Below are positions 9,901 through 17,498 of a stretch of 35,945 bases of DNA, piece by piece (position 1 is the first letter of the stretch; each line of letters begins with the position of its first letter). The stretch comes from JBCAWW01 sp039024315 (GTDB lineage: Bacteria; Bacteroidota; Bacteroidia; J057), in contig JBCCQN010000068.1 of assembly GCA_039024315.1 (NCBI GenBank), positions 1 through 35,945 on the forward strand. Direction: 5' to 3'. A program made the position numbers and the translations under genes. The notes under the pieces are model-generated. The model did no database searches. It saw nothing but the letters and a program-made list of their open reading frames with translations, and was not told the origin of the DNA.

Positions 9901-10190
9901 TAGAACGAATTATCAATTTGCCCACAGCTAAAGATTGGTTTGATGGTAGCTGGGTCGTACGCAATGAAGCGGAAATAATCGCTGCAGATGGCTCTATCTT
10001 ACGTCCGGACCGCGTGATGATCAAAGGCAGCCAAGTTGTGGTGGTAGATTATAAGACGGGCAAAGCCTCTGACCGATATTATAGCCAGCTCCGCAAATAT
10101 ATGCGCGCTTTGCAAGATATTGGTTATCAGTCAGTATCAGGTTTCCTCTACTATCTACAACTGGGAAAAATAGAAGAGGTGAGCATTTGA
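6978..10190 (+). CDS. UvrD-type helicase/nuclease, AddA/RecB-like
   Basis: This 1070-aa protein resembles the helicase-nuclease subunit of AddAB/RecBCD enzymes, which process double-strand DNA ends for recombination. Superfamily-1 motifs are Walker A SSAGSGKTYTL (Lys21), motif II IDEFQDTSDMQW (Asp406-Glu407), NWRTGADIV, the motif MTIHKSKGLEFPVV (from 740) and YVAFTRPELRL (from 819). The C-terminus has the PD-(D/E)XK nuclease set: His938 in LLHDAMD, Asp1011 in RPDRVMI, and Asp1024 and Lys1026 in VVDYKTGKA. No AddB-like partner is in the window. The start is uncertain: GTG at 6978 or a second in-frame GTG at 6996; both lie directly before the IYKSSAGSGKT motif. Confidence 0.88.
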   Translation: MGTLYTVAGLVIYKSSAGSGKTYTLVYNYLKIVIANPWDYRHVLAITFTNKATEEMKARIIDTLSELASLSPNQQSDHPLYQQLSAHLLDTDPSGEREVSRQARTVLNLILNDYSNFSVSTIESFFQKIVRAFTRELNIPIGYEIEMQQDIVLDQVVDELFLEIGRNDDLTKLLSGFVERNLNEDRSWNIQLEIKKLAQQLFKEKYQRLLVEYPTKEESQIDNTLALVDELQGIRTRFERFMQAKAGEAIALLGAYNLRITDFKYGKSSIPNYFKKASQDKVYEPGKRVLSVTEQGKNEWYGKTTEKAEEIEAVLAAGLDRLLKEMISMYQDRYVEYISAVQILRSLHSFGLLHDLQKKLSHYRRENNQLIISDTSYLIKEIIHSQYDTPFIYEKVGNRYTYYLIDEFQDTSDMQWHNLFPLVLEALARGDGGMIVGDVKQSIYRWRSGNMELLLREVEQSIQLMGQAIEPQSLSHNWRTGADIVHFNNEFFALAAERIGDLFSEEHAATIRLAYEQVAQTPMRDFDAYVELNLLEGLRPKGEEVAWMELSLERTTDTIRQLQEEGFKGGEITLLVRRNKEGVILAEHLQKEGIPVISAESLLVDNHPQVILLLSLLEYLHQEQDEVAAATLRFYFGQVTAEDRGTLHQTFADKAAMPNAFVKAMAKLRQLPVYQCVEEMLRLFPALSEPNAYVQGFLDAVLRYSGTKDASISGFLSFWDEVRHKTAIASAPDPEAVQIMTIHKSKGLEFPVVILPFADWDLGPNNRDFLWLEEPQEAPYDQFPFLPIQISSKIEQTYFEQTYANEKRLSYLDNLNMLYVAFTRPELRLYIFAPDDHKKAKYSAVRHLLSDLPRSESLQGEWDEAAKRFRRGLIVPRSGISHKQDDPHDAIENLELVSNVKPHENWNSAIKIRFSSNSYLPADIQTRNERISLGNLLHDAMDFIKVVGDLPRAVKTMVNQGKLLASEASDLHNQLERIINLPTAKDWFDGSWVVRNEAEIIAADGSILRPDRVMIKGSQVVVVDYKTGKASDRYYSQLRKYMRALQDIGYQSVSGFLYYLQLGKIEEVSI

Positions 10191-10191
10191 A

Positions 10192-10223
10192 TTTGTTTTT
10201 CAAGAAGTCGTCCCCCATCTTTG
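10192..10223 (+). promoter_or_regulatory. Candidate his-operon promoter
   Basis: TTTG at 10192-10195 is followed after 20 nt by CATCTTTG (10216-10223), seven of eight positions of the Bacteroidota -7 pattern TAnnTTTG. It begins two bases after the stop of the helicase gene and would start transcription just before the hisL ATG at 10234, giving a very short 5' leader. Confidence 0.5.
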
Positions 10224-10233
10224 TAGCGAAATA

Positions 10234-10326
10234 ATGACCAACAGCGACTTACACATCACTTCAATAACTGTCTCGTTCCCCGCGAGTCCAGTTGCTGTAC
10301 ATCATCATATCCATCATTCCCTCTAG
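10234..10326 (+). CDS. hisL: His-rich leader peptide (hisL-like), 30 aa
   Basis: This short ORF reads from ATG 10234 to TAG 10324. Its last part is VAVHHHIHHSL: five histidines within six codons (23-25, 27, 28) plus one at position 7. It lies 114 bp before hisG. A run of His codons directly before a his operon is the signature of transcription attenuation, as in enterobacterial hisL, where a ribosome stalled by lack of charged tRNA-His changes RNA folding. A hairpin begins inside the last His codon (10316). The His clustering and position are seen directly; the regulatory role is inferred. Confidence 0.78.
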   Translation: MTNSDLHITSITVSFPASPVAVHHHIHHSL

Positions 10327-10407
10327 GGGGAATCAATTGCACATATCGTCCTTTGCGGGAACCTATTTCCCATTTGCCAGTTCTAATAGAGCTCTGGTAT
10401 CATTTTT
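10316..10407 (+). promoter_or_regulatory. Candidate his attenuator (alternative hairpins and terminator)
   Basis: Hairpin A is ATTCCC (10316-10321) with GGGAAT (10328-10333), overlapping the hisL His codons and stop. Hairpin C is GGGAA (10357-10361) with TTCCC (10367-10371). A terminator-like hairpin, TGCCAG (10375-10380) with CTGGTA (10394-10399), is followed by TTTTT at 10403-10407. The 3' arm of A can instead pair with the 3' arm of C (GGGAAT with ATTTCCC), so the folds are mutually exclusive, as an attenuator requires. The terminator stem is only modest (6 bp plus an internal loop), so the exact mechanism is uncertain. Confidence 0.5.
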
Positions 10408-10439
10408 ATCTTAAAAACTGTCAATAACACCAATTTTTA

Positions 10440-11300
10440 ATGGATACTCCTTTACGTCTGGCCGTGCAGAAATCCGGCCGACTAAGCGAAAAAAGCCTCG
10501 CCTTCATTGAGGCTTGCGGCATCAGTTATGTGCGCAATAAAACCAAACTCAAAACCACCGCTGCCAATTTTCCACTAGAGATTTTATTTCTGCGTGATGA
10601 TGATATTCCTCGCTATGTGGCTACGGGAGTAGCCGATATCGGTATCGTGGGCGAAAACGTTTTTGCTGAGAAAGAAGAAACTATTGAGGTGGTGGAACCC
10701 ATGGGCTTTTCTAAATGCCGGCTTTCCATCGCTATCCCGCAAAATGTAGCATACACTGGGGCTAGCATGTTTGAAGGCAAACGCATTGCGACTTCATATC
10801 CTGTGCTATTAAAGCAGTTTTTGGACAAGAATGGCGTCAATGCTCAGATTCATGAGATCAGTGGTTCGGTAGAGATTGCTCCCGGTATTGGTCTAGCAGA
10901 CGCGGTCTGTGATTTGGTAAGCACGGGTAGTACACTCCTGAGCAATGGACTCAAAGAGGTGGAAATCATCTTCAAATCTCAGGCGGTATTGGTCAAAACC
11001 CCAGAGTTGACTCCTACTAAGCAAGCGATTTTGGATAAACTGCACTTCCGGATCAAGGCGGTGCTGAAGGCCAAAAACTTTAAGTACATCCTCATGAACG
11101 TGCCTGATCGCTCTGTCGAAAAAGTGATCGGCATGTTGCCAGGGATGAAGAGTCCTACGGTGATGCCTCTGGCTGAATCAGGTTGGAGTTCGATTCACAC
11201 CGTAATCAAAGAAGATGATTTTTGGGATATGGTCGATCAACTACATACAGTGGGAGCGGAAGGTATCCTCGTCTCTCCGATTGAAAAAATGGTTTTATAA
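10440..11300 (+). CDS. hisG: HisG, ATP phosphoribosyltransferase (long form)
   Basis: HisG catalyses the first, feedback-inhibited step of histidine synthesis, joining PRPP and ATP. The 286-aa size and C-terminal extension (about residues 210-286, with GMKSPTVMPL and AEGILVSPIEKM) show the long form, which carries its own histidine-binding regulatory domain and needs no HisZ. N-terminal marks are RLAVQKSGRLSEKS and DIGIVGENV; the PRPP loop region is DLVSTGSTLLSNGL. The start codon lies 114 bp after the His leader peptide, so expression is probably controlled by attenuation. It is the first gene of the hisGDCB run. Confidence 0.95.
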   Translation: MDTPLRLAVQKSGRLSEKSLAFIEACGISYVRNKTKLKTTAANFPLEILFLRDDDIPRYVATGVADIGIVGENVFAEKEETIEVVEPMGFSKCRLSIAIPQNVAYTGASMFEGKRIATSYPVLLKQFLDKNGVNAQIHEISGSVEIAPGIGLADAVCDLVSTGSTLLSNGLKEVEIIFKSQAVLVKTPELTPTKQAILDKLHFRIKAVLKAKNFKYILMNVPDRSVEKVIGMLPGMKSPTVMPLAESGWSSIHTVIKEDDFWDMVDQLHTVGAEGILVSPIEKMVL

Positions 11301-11389
11301 ATTGTTGAATTTGTGAATTGTTGAGGGTTTGAATGGGAGACATATATACCCGATTTGATTATTCAAACTTCAACCCATCAAAGAGTAAT

Positions 11390-12679
11390 ATGCAATCATA
11401 CATATATCCAGCGCGTGAGCAGTGGGACAATTTATTGGCTCGTCCGATGATGCAACTACAGGAATTAGAGTCGAGGGTTCAACCGATCCTCGATGAGGTG
11501 CGTGAGCAGGGGGACAAGGCCTTAAGGAGGTTCACGGCTCGCTTTGATCAGGTAGAGATAGATGCGATTCAGGCAAGTGAGGCGGAGTTCCGCGAGGCGG
11601 AACGCTTAGTCTCAGAAGAGCTAAAAAACGCGATACGCCTCGCCAAAGACAATATCACCGCCTTTCACCAAAAGCAGTGGGAGGATTTTCAGCCGCTTGA
11701 AACGATGGCTGGAGTGCGTTGTTGGCGCAAGAGTGTGCCTATAAGCCGAGTAGGACTTTATATCCCAGGAGGCACTGCTCCGCTATTTTCTTCTATTTTG
11801 ATGCTAGGCATTCCCGCTCTGATTGCGGGCTGTGAAACCATAGTGCTTTGCACGCCTCCGAGCAAAGAGGGTAAGGTCAATCCAGCCATGCTTTTTACGG
11901 CTGAGCTATTAGGCATCAAGCAAGTCTGCAAAGTAGGGGGGGCACAAGCCGTAGCGGCGATGGCCTATGGAACGGAGAGTGTACCGAAAGTTTATAAAAT
12001 ATTTGGCCCTGGTAATCAGTACGTTACCCTTGCTAAGCAATTGGTGAGTCGTGACAGCGCGGCCATCGATATGCCGGCAGGACCTTCGGAGGTAGCGGTC
12101 GTGGCTGATGATACGGCTGATCCTTACTTTGTAGCGGCGGATCTACTGTCCCAAGCAGAACACGGGATCGATAGTCAAGTCTTATTGGTTTCTCAAAGTG
12201 AGGCCTTTGTCCAGTCAGTGGAAACCGCTTTGGAAGAGCAAGTCAAAACCTTGCCTCGGGAAGAAATTGCGCGTAAGGCCTTAGCCAACAGCAAGAGTAT
12301 TGTCCTGAAAAACGAGGATGAAGTGGTCTCTCTAATCAATCAATATGCACCAGAGCACTTGATTTTGGCGGTTGAAAATGATGAAGCCCTTGGCGAACGC
12401 ATCCTCAATGCTGGTTCGGTTTTCCTCGGCCATTACACGCCAGAGAGCGTCGGTGATTATGCCTCTGGAACCAACCATACTTTGCCTACCAATGGTTATG
12501 CAAGAGCCTATAGCGGAGTCTCGCTTGATAGCTTTTTGAAGAAGATCACTTTCCAAAAACTTAGTCCATCAGGCCTTCAGGCGCTTGGTCCAGCAGTAGA
12601 ACTCATGGCAGAAGCGGAGGAATTAGCAGCTCACAAATTGGCAGTCAGTGTACGCTTAGCAAAACTAAAAGAGGCATGA
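11390..12679 (+). CDS. hisD: HisD, histidinol dehydrogenase
   Basis: HisD oxidises histidinol to histidine in two NAD-dependent steps and binds zinc. The reading from ATG 11390 (MQSYIYPAREQWDNLL) gives 429 aa, the normal family length. A longer frame from 11333 would add 19 unsupported residues. Family blocks are VGLYIPGGTAPLFS, KVGGAQAVAAMAYGTESVP, IFGPGNQYV, DMPAGPSEVAVVAD, SQAEHGIDSQ and the C-terminal GDYASGTNHTLPT. The stop overlaps the hisC start (ATGA at 12676-12679), so the two are translationally coupled. A copy of the GTTCCGCG-type palindromic motif lies inside the gene at 11587-11603. Confidence 0.93.
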   Translation: MQSYIYPAREQWDNLLARPMMQLQELESRVQPILDEVREQGDKALRRFTARFDQVEIDAIQASEAEFREAERLVSEELKNAIRLAKDNITAFHQKQWEDFQPLETMAGVRCWRKSVPISRVGLYIPGGTAPLFSSILMLGIPALIAGCETIVLCTPPSKEGKVNPAMLFTAELLGIKQVCKVGGAQAVAAMAYGTESVPKVYKIFGPGNQYVTLAKQLVSRDSAAIDMPAGPSEVAVVADDTADPYFVAADLLSQAEHGIDSQVLLVSQSEAFVQSVETALEEQVKTLPREEIARKALANSKSIVLKNEDEVVSLINQYAPEHLILAVENDEALGERILNAGSVFLGHYTPESVGDYASGTNHTLPTNGYARAYSGVSLDSFLKKITFQKLSPSGLQALGPAVELMAEAEELAAHKLAVSVRLAKLKEA

Positions 12680-13731
12680 ATATTCAGGAACTAATCAGGC
12701 CCCACATACGCAATCTTCAGCCCTATTCTTCTGCAAGAGATGAATACAGTGGCAAAGTAGGGGTGTTTTTGGATGCAAATGAAAATCCCTTGGGTTCAGT
12801 AGGAGGGGGGCGCTATGAACGCTATCCAGATCCTCACCAGCGAGAGATTAAGGCTCGTCTTGCCAAGATCAAAGGCGTGAGAGAAGCGCAGATTTTTATC
12901 GGCAATGGGAGTGACGAGGCCATTGACCTCTTATTTCGAGCGTTCTGCGAAGCAGGCCAAGACCATATACTCCTCAATCCGCCAACTTATGGTATGTATA
13001 AGGTGAGTGCTGAGATCAATGGGGTAGAGATAACGCAAGTCAATCTGCGTCCGGATTATCAATTGGATATGGACGCCCTCGGCGAACGCTTAGTCGAGCA
13101 ACCCAAGTTGACATTCTTATGCTCTCCCAACAATCCAACGGGTAATCTGCTGCAAAGAGTGGATATGATTAAGGTCTTGCAGCAAAGCAAAGGCCTAGTG
13201 ATCGTTGATGAAGCCTACATAGACTTTGCCCCAGAGGCAACTATGTTAAACCTCTTAGATCAATATCCTAATTTGGTCGTACTACAAACTTTTTCTAAAG
13301 CTTGGGGTATGGCGGGCTTGCGCTGTGGTATGGCATTTGGGCACCCAGAGGTTATTGCTACCCTAAATCGTATTAAACCCCCTTACAATGTCAATCAATT
13401 GACGCAAGAGGCAATTTTGAAAGCCTTAGGGCAAGTAGCCGAAAAAGACGCGATGGTGGAGGAGATTTTGAGGCAAAGAGCTGCTTTGATTGGCCAGTTG
13501 GGGCAATTAGAGATGGTAGAGCAGATTTACCCAACAGAGGCTAATTTTGTACTGATCAAGGTCGCGAATCCTAACCGATTATATGATGCCTTGATAGAGC
13601 GGCAGATTATCATTCGGAATCGCTCGAAGGTGACCCTTTGTGAGGGCTGTCTCCGAGTTACGGTAGGTACGCAAGCCGAAAACGAACAACTCATCGTTGA
13701 ATTGAAAAGTCTGGCTAAGATAAGCGCATGA
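12676..13731 (+). CDS. hisC: HisC, histidinol-phosphate aminotransferase
   Basis: HisC is a PLP enzyme that converts imidazole acetol phosphate to histidinol phosphate. The 351-aa sequence shows the fold-type I pattern: LDANENPLG near the start, GNGSDEAIDLL, CSPNNPTGNL, VDEAYIDFAP and the PLP-lysine motif FSKAWGMAGLRCG. The overlapping ends with hisD (4 bp) and hisB (ATGA at 13728-13731) place it firmly in the operon. No defects are visible. Confidence 0.94.
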   Translation: MNIQELIRPHIRNLQPYSSARDEYSGKVGVFLDANENPLGSVGGGRYERYPDPHQREIKARLAKIKGVREAQIFIGNGSDEAIDLLFRAFCEAGQDHILLNPPTYGMYKVSAEINGVEITQVNLRPDYQLDMDALGERLVEQPKLTFLCSPNNPTGNLLQRVDMIKVLQQSKGLVIVDEAYIDFAPEATMLNLLDQYPNLVVLQTFSKAWGMAGLRCGMAFGHPEVIATLNRIKPPYNVNQLTQEAILKALGQVAEKDAMVEEILRQRAALIGQLGQLEMVEQIYPTEANFVLIKVANPNRLYDALIERQIIIRNRSKVTLCEGCLRVTVGTQAENEQLIVELKSLAKISA

Positions 13732-14873
13732 AAAAGATATTATTGCTAGATAGAGATGGCACCCTCATCGTAGAGCCACCGGAAGATTATCAAGTAGATC
13801 GCTTTGATAAGCTAGCCTTTTTGCCGGAGGTGATCCAAGAGTTGGTTAGGCTCAAGAAGCAGACTGACTATGTGTGGGTGATGATCACTAATCAAGACGG
13901 TTTAGGGACGGAGAGTTTTCCAGAGGATACTTTTTGGCCGGTGCATAATCTGATGATGCAGATTCTAGCGGGGGAGGGGATTACGTTTGACGAAGTCGTG
14001 ATAGACCGAACCTTCAAAAAAGATAATGCGCCCACCCGCAAGCCCAATACGGGTCTATTGACTCACTATATGAATGGGGAGTATGACCTCACCAACTCTG
14101 TAGTAGTGGGGGACCGGCCAAGCGATATTCAGTTGGCCAAAAATCTGGGGGGCAAAGGGATACTCATCGGCCGCAGTACCGACGATTTGGATGATGAGTG
14201 GAATTTGGAGGAATTGAAAAGAGAAACCTTAGTCTTGCAAGCGGAAAATTGGCGCGAAATTTCGGATTATCTTATAGCCGAAGCACAAGGCAGTCGTTCC
14301 GCTAGCGTGCACCGAACCACCAAGGAAACCGATATCAAGGTACGAGTAGATCTTGATGGCACAGGAAAAACCCAGGCAGCTACTGGCATCGGCTTTTTTG
14401 ACCACATGCTAGATCAGTTAGGTAAGCATGGCAAGCTAGATCTCGATATTTCGGTAAAAGGCGATTTACACATCGATGCGCATCATACGATAGAAGATAC
14501 TGCTTTAGCACTAGGACAAGCGTTCCGCGAAGCGATAGGTGATAAAAGAGGCATCGAAAGGTATGGCTGCTTCAATCTGGTAATGGATGATGCTTTGGCG
14601 GAGGTGGCGATTGATTTTTCTGGTCGGCCGATGTTGGTCTGGTCGGCCGATTACAAAAGAGACAAAGTGGGAGAGATGCCTACAGAGATGGTGGAGCACT
14701 TTTTCCAGTCTTTTTGCGTTACTGCCCGTTGCAATCTGCATGTAAAAGTCAGCGGCCGTAATGCGCACCATATGGTGGAAGCTACTTTTAAAGGAGTCGC
14801 CAGAGCCATCCGTAATGCAAAGAGCAAGATTGCGGGAGACGATAGCCTACCGAGTACCAAAGGAGTATTGTAA
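13728..14873 (+). CDS. hisB: HisB, bifunctional histidinol-phosphatase / IGP dehydratase
   Basis: The 381-aa protein fuses two steps of the pathway. The N-terminal HAD phosphatase has LLLDRDGTLI (Asp8 nucleophile, Asp10) and VVGDRPSDIQLAKN. From about residue 195 the imidazoleglycerol-phosphate dehydratase shows GIGFFDHMLDQLGKHG, DAHHTIEDTALALG and a second metal site in NAHHMVEATFKG. The phosphatase part lacks the usual Zn-binding Cys cluster spacing I would expect from E. coli HisB, so metal use may differ. The gene ends 13 bp before the stop of a convergent HD gene, which interrupts the his operon. Confidence 0.93.
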   Translation: MKKILLLDRDGTLIVEPPEDYQVDRFDKLAFLPEVIQELVRLKKQTDYVWVMITNQDGLGTESFPEDTFWPVHNLMMQILAGEGITFDEVVIDRTFKKDNAPTRKPNTGLLTHYMNGEYDLTNSVVVGDRPSDIQLAKNLGGKGILIGRSTDDLDDEWNLEELKRETLVLQAENWREISDYLIAEAQGSRSASVHRTTKETDIKVRVDLDGTGKTQAATGIGFFDHMLDQLGKHGKLDLDISVKGDLHIDAHHTIEDTALALGQAFREAIGDKRGIERYGCFNLVMDDALAEVAIDFSGRPMLVWSADYKRDKVGEMPTEMVEHFFQSFCVTARCNLHVKVSGRNAHHMVEATFKGVARAIRNAKSKIAGDDSLPSTKGVL

Positions 14874-14886
14874 AAAAGGAAGGACG

Positions 14887-15477
14887 CTAAGCCGCGTAAC
14901 TTTCGACCAGTTCTTTTACCTGCAATAGATGGGTGGTTTTTTGAGGCTTACGAAGATTTTGAGCCGTCTTGGTGAAATACTTATGATTTTGCAAAAAGCT
15001 CAATTGTAGGCGATTCCAAGCTTTGTCATCTTTGACAATGCCATGCTCCAAAAACTCGCGATATAAGCCATTGCCGATTTGGTAAAACTCTTGTGTGCCT
15101 AGGTAGTATAAGTCTGCGTCACAAAGGATTTCGGCAAGATGGTCTTTAGGACTTTGAGGGATACGGGTAGCCATGATCATCTCAGATATATGTTCAATCT
15201 GAGCATCGGTATAACCAAAGCTGGGCAGAACTTTAGCCACTAATTGACAGCCGACGGTTTCGTGATTTTGGTAGGTGATCAAAAAGCCACAGTCATGAAA
15301 GAGGGCTGCCGTCTGGAGCAGCCTCAATTGTTCGCCCGCAATATTTTCATGCAAGGCGATTTCTGTCGCAGCCTCGTAAACATCACGCGTATGTTGGGGG
15401 CTGTGATAATAAAGGTTTAAGGGAAGTTCCTGGTCTAAGCGGTCCAGGATGTACGTTTTCGCTCCATCAAAGTCCAT
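14887..15477 (-). CDS. HD-domain phosphohydrolase inside the his cluster
   Basis: From the ATG at 15477 the product is 196 aa; an upstream frame extension to 15570 would overlap hisH and is not credible. The HD metal site is visible: YYHSPQHTRDV, then LFHDCGF (the HD pair) and CDADLYYLG (the last Asp). These are the H...HD...D residues of the HD superfamily, whose members hydrolyse phosphate esters or nucleotides. The substrate is unknown. The gene is antisense between hisB and hisH, convergent with hisB and divergent from hisH with a 43-bp gap, so hisH needs its own promoter or read-through from hisB. Confidence 0.82.
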   Translation of the reverse strand: MDFDGAKTYILDRLDQELPLNLYYHSPQHTRDVYEAATEIALHENIAGEQLRLLQTAALFHDCGFLITYQNHETVGCQLVAKVLPSFGYTDAQIEHISEMIMATRIPQSPKDHLAEILCDADLYYLGTQEFYQIGNGLYREFLEHGIVKDDKAWNRLQLSFLQNHKYFTKTAQNLRKPQKTTHLLQVKELVESYAA

Positions 15478-15520
15478 AGGGTTTGGATTAGGACGATAAT
15501 ATCTTGAATACGAGTATAAT

Positions 15521-16105
15521 ATGAATATTGTTATAATCAAATATAATGCCGGCAACGTTCTTTCAGTCACTCATGCTTTACAACGCCTTGGCGTCGAGCC
15601 TGTTTTGACGGATGAGCCGGAGATCATTCAAGCCGCCGACAAAGTGATTTTTCCAGGCGTAGGAGAAGCTAGCACTACTATGGGGCACCTGCGTAAATCG
15701 GGCTTGGATCGGCTAATTCCCCAATTAAAGCAAAAGGTATTGGGGATCTGCTTGGGTATGCAATTGATGTGTGAACATTCGGAAGAAGGGAATGTTGATT
15801 GTTTAGGTATTTTTCCGGAGCAAGTAAAGTTATTTCCCTCCGGGGAACGCAAAGTGCCACATATGGGATGGAATCAACTGACGCAACTGCAGACTGACTT
15901 GATGCAAGACTTAGGGGATCAACCCTATGTATATTTTGTGCATTCCTATTATGTGGAGACAGGACCAGATACTATTGCCACTACTGGCTATGGGTTGAAT
16001 TTTAGCGCCGCTTTGCAGAAAGATAACTTCTATGCCACCCAATTTCACCCTGAAAAGAGTAGTAAAGTAGGGGCCAAAATATTGGAAAATTTTTTGCAAT
16101 TGTAA
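15521..16105 (+). CDS. hisH: HisH, imidazole glycerol phosphate synthase glutaminase subunit
   Basis: HisH releases ammonia from glutamine and channels it to HisF. The class I amidotransferase triad is present: Cys77 in LGICLGMQLM, and His176 and Glu178 in TQFHPEKSS. The N-terminus MNIVIIKYNAGNVLSV and KVPHMGWNQL are family marks, and 194 aa is the usual size. Its partner hisF, with hisA and hisI, is not in the window. The next gene is carotenoid-related, so the pathway's second half must lie elsewhere. Confidence 0.93.
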   Translation: MNIVIIKYNAGNVLSVTHALQRLGVEPVLTDEPEIIQAADKVIFPGVGEASTTMGHLRKSGLDRLIPQLKQKVLGICLGMQLMCEHSEEGNVDCLGIFPEQVKLFPSGERKVPHMGWNQLTQLQTDLMQDLGDQPYVYFVHSYYVETGPDTIATTGYGLNFSAALQKDNFYATQFHPEKSSKVGAKILENFLQL

Positions 16106-16139
16106 AAACTGTATCTTAGCGATTCCGACACGCAATCCT

Positions 16140-16814
16140 ATGGAGAAAATTGATAAGTGGAGCCGATATGCGGTCCTTTTTCTTGCCATATTTCACCTTA
16201 TTGGTATCACTGGTTTACATCTGGATATTAAGCCTGAAATCCTGAATGGACAAAGCGTAAAAGAGCTTTTCCAATCCTTAGTACCCTTGAATTTGCTGCT
16301 GACTATCAGCATTGTTTTATTATTTCATAAACCTTGGAACCAAAGGACAGCGATATACTTATTTGTGGTCTTTTGGATAGGATACTTGGTTGAATTGATC
16401 GGCGTGCGTACAGGAGCCATTTTTGGTGATTATGTGTACGGGGAGGCCCTAGGGATTAAGGTAGCAGGTATCCCGCCGATGATTGGAGTCAATTGGGTTT
16501 TACTGATTTATCTCACGGGCTGTATTGCCCAAGGCTTTAGTGCTAATCTTTGGGTGGGGGCAGCCATTGGGAGTAGCTTGATGATCGCTTTGGACCTTTT
16601 GATCGAGCCGATGGCGATAAGATATGATTTTTGGACTTGGTCTGGTGGTGAGATTCCATTGCTCAATTTTTTTGGATGGTTTGTGATCTCATATTTGTTG
16701 CATCTTGGTTTTTATTATGTTGAATCTAAACCCGACAATCCGATAGCTAAGTCTGTTTATGTCATTCAGCTTTTGTTTTTTGGGATGTTTTGGGTGATCT
16801 CAATGGCTAGTTAA
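16140..16814 (+). CDS. CruF-like carotenoid biosynthesis membrane protein
   Basis: This 224-aa polytopic protein has about six to seven membrane helices. It carries the DUF422/CruF pattern: helix-borne YLVELIGVRTGAIFGDYVYG, then IPPMIGVNWVLL, then ALDLLIEPMAIRYDFWTW. CruF enzymes hydrate the psi end of carotenoids (1',2'-hydratase), and related bisanhydrobacterioruberin hydratases share the fold. The exact substrate cannot be read from sequence. No crtB, crtI or crtY is in the window. It starts 34 bp after hisH and ends 2 bp before the next gene, so it may be co-transcribed with both. Confidence 0.8.
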   Translation: MEKIDKWSRYAVLFLAIFHLIGITGLHLDIKPEILNGQSVKELFQSLVPLNLLLTISIVLLFHKPWNQRTAIYLFVVFWIGYLVELIGVRTGAIFGDYVYGEALGIKVAGIPPMIGVNWVLLIYLTGCIAQGFSANLWVGAAIGSSLMIALDLLIEPMAIRYDFWTWSGGEIPLLNFFGWFVISYLLHLGFYYVESKPDNPIAKSVYVIQLLFFGMFWVISMAS

Positions 16815-16816
16815 TT

Positions 16817-17413
16817 ATGCTTCGCAACTGGTTTTTACTCTCTTTACTTTGTCTCAGCTTCCAATTGACTTGGTCGCAAAATCTCAGTGGAGGTATCGCA
16901 ATCGGGCTCAATGGGAGTCAAGTAGATGGGGATGCTGACTTAGGGTTCCGCAAAGCGGGCTTATCGCTGGGGGGGTACGTACAATACGAACTCAAGCCCA
17001 AGCTAAACCTGCGGCCAGAGATTCGCTTTGAGCAATTGGGTAGCCGCAGCAGGTTCGACTTGATCGTAGGAACGGGCTATTTTAGCTTCCCTGTCCTACT
17101 CGAATATGAACTCCCCTTCAATTTTGGGGGAGATAAGACCATCAATCTTTTGGGGGGACCCGTGTTTGGCGTTTTGCTCTACGGACGAGATCTGAGTGGA
17201 GATCGCACTGCAGATTTGTCTAGAGTTGATTTTCGTTTTTTAGGGGGAATTAGTTTCCCCTTTTCCGACCGTTGGTCGGGAGATTTTCGATTGGGCTATT
17301 CCCTCGCTTCCTTTGTGAGTACCACCTCCAGCCTCGCTAGTAGCTTTCAACAAGGCCGTTGGGCCGGCGCTTTTCATCGCTACCTGACCCTTTCCTTGTA
17401 TTATAGTTTATAA
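16817..17413 (+). CDS. Outer-membrane beta-barrel protein (PorT-like family)
   Basis: The protein has a cleavable signal peptide (MLRNWFLLSLLCLSFQLTWSQ). The rest is a series of alternating strands with aromatic ends, such as GGIAIGLNGSQVDGDADLGF, LSLGGYVQYELKPKLNLRPE and TINLLGGPVFGVLLYG, ending in FHRYLTLSLYYSL with a terminal hydrophobic residue. This fits the Bacteroidota outer-membrane beta-barrel (PorT/OMP_b-brl) family of about 200 aa. It is 198 aa long. The role is unknown. It starts 2 bp after the carotenoid gene's stop. Confidence 0.75.
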   Translation: MLRNWFLLSLLCLSFQLTWSQNLSGGIAIGLNGSQVDGDADLGFRKAGLSLGGYVQYELKPKLNLRPEIRFEQLGSRSRFDLIVGTGYFSFPVLLEYELPFNFGGDKTINLLGGPVFGVLLYGRDLSGDRTADLSRVDFRFLGGISFPFSDRWSGDFRLGYSLASFVSTTSSLASSFQQGRWAGAFHRYLTLSLYYSL

Positions 17414-17498
17414 ATTGTTAAGTCGTTGTAAGGAGACATTAGCAGAACTGGAAACGCTTATTAGCCTAGTATACAAGGCTCCAACAAATCATTCATCG

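Noticed and set aside
11333..11389. Longer N-terminus of hisD.
   Set aside because: The extra 19 residues do not resemble HisD, and the ATG at 11390 gives the usual family length.
15478..15570. Longer N-terminus of the HD gene with a hydrophobic start.
   Set aside because: It would overlap hisH by 50 bp, while the ATG at 15477 begins directly before the HD domain.
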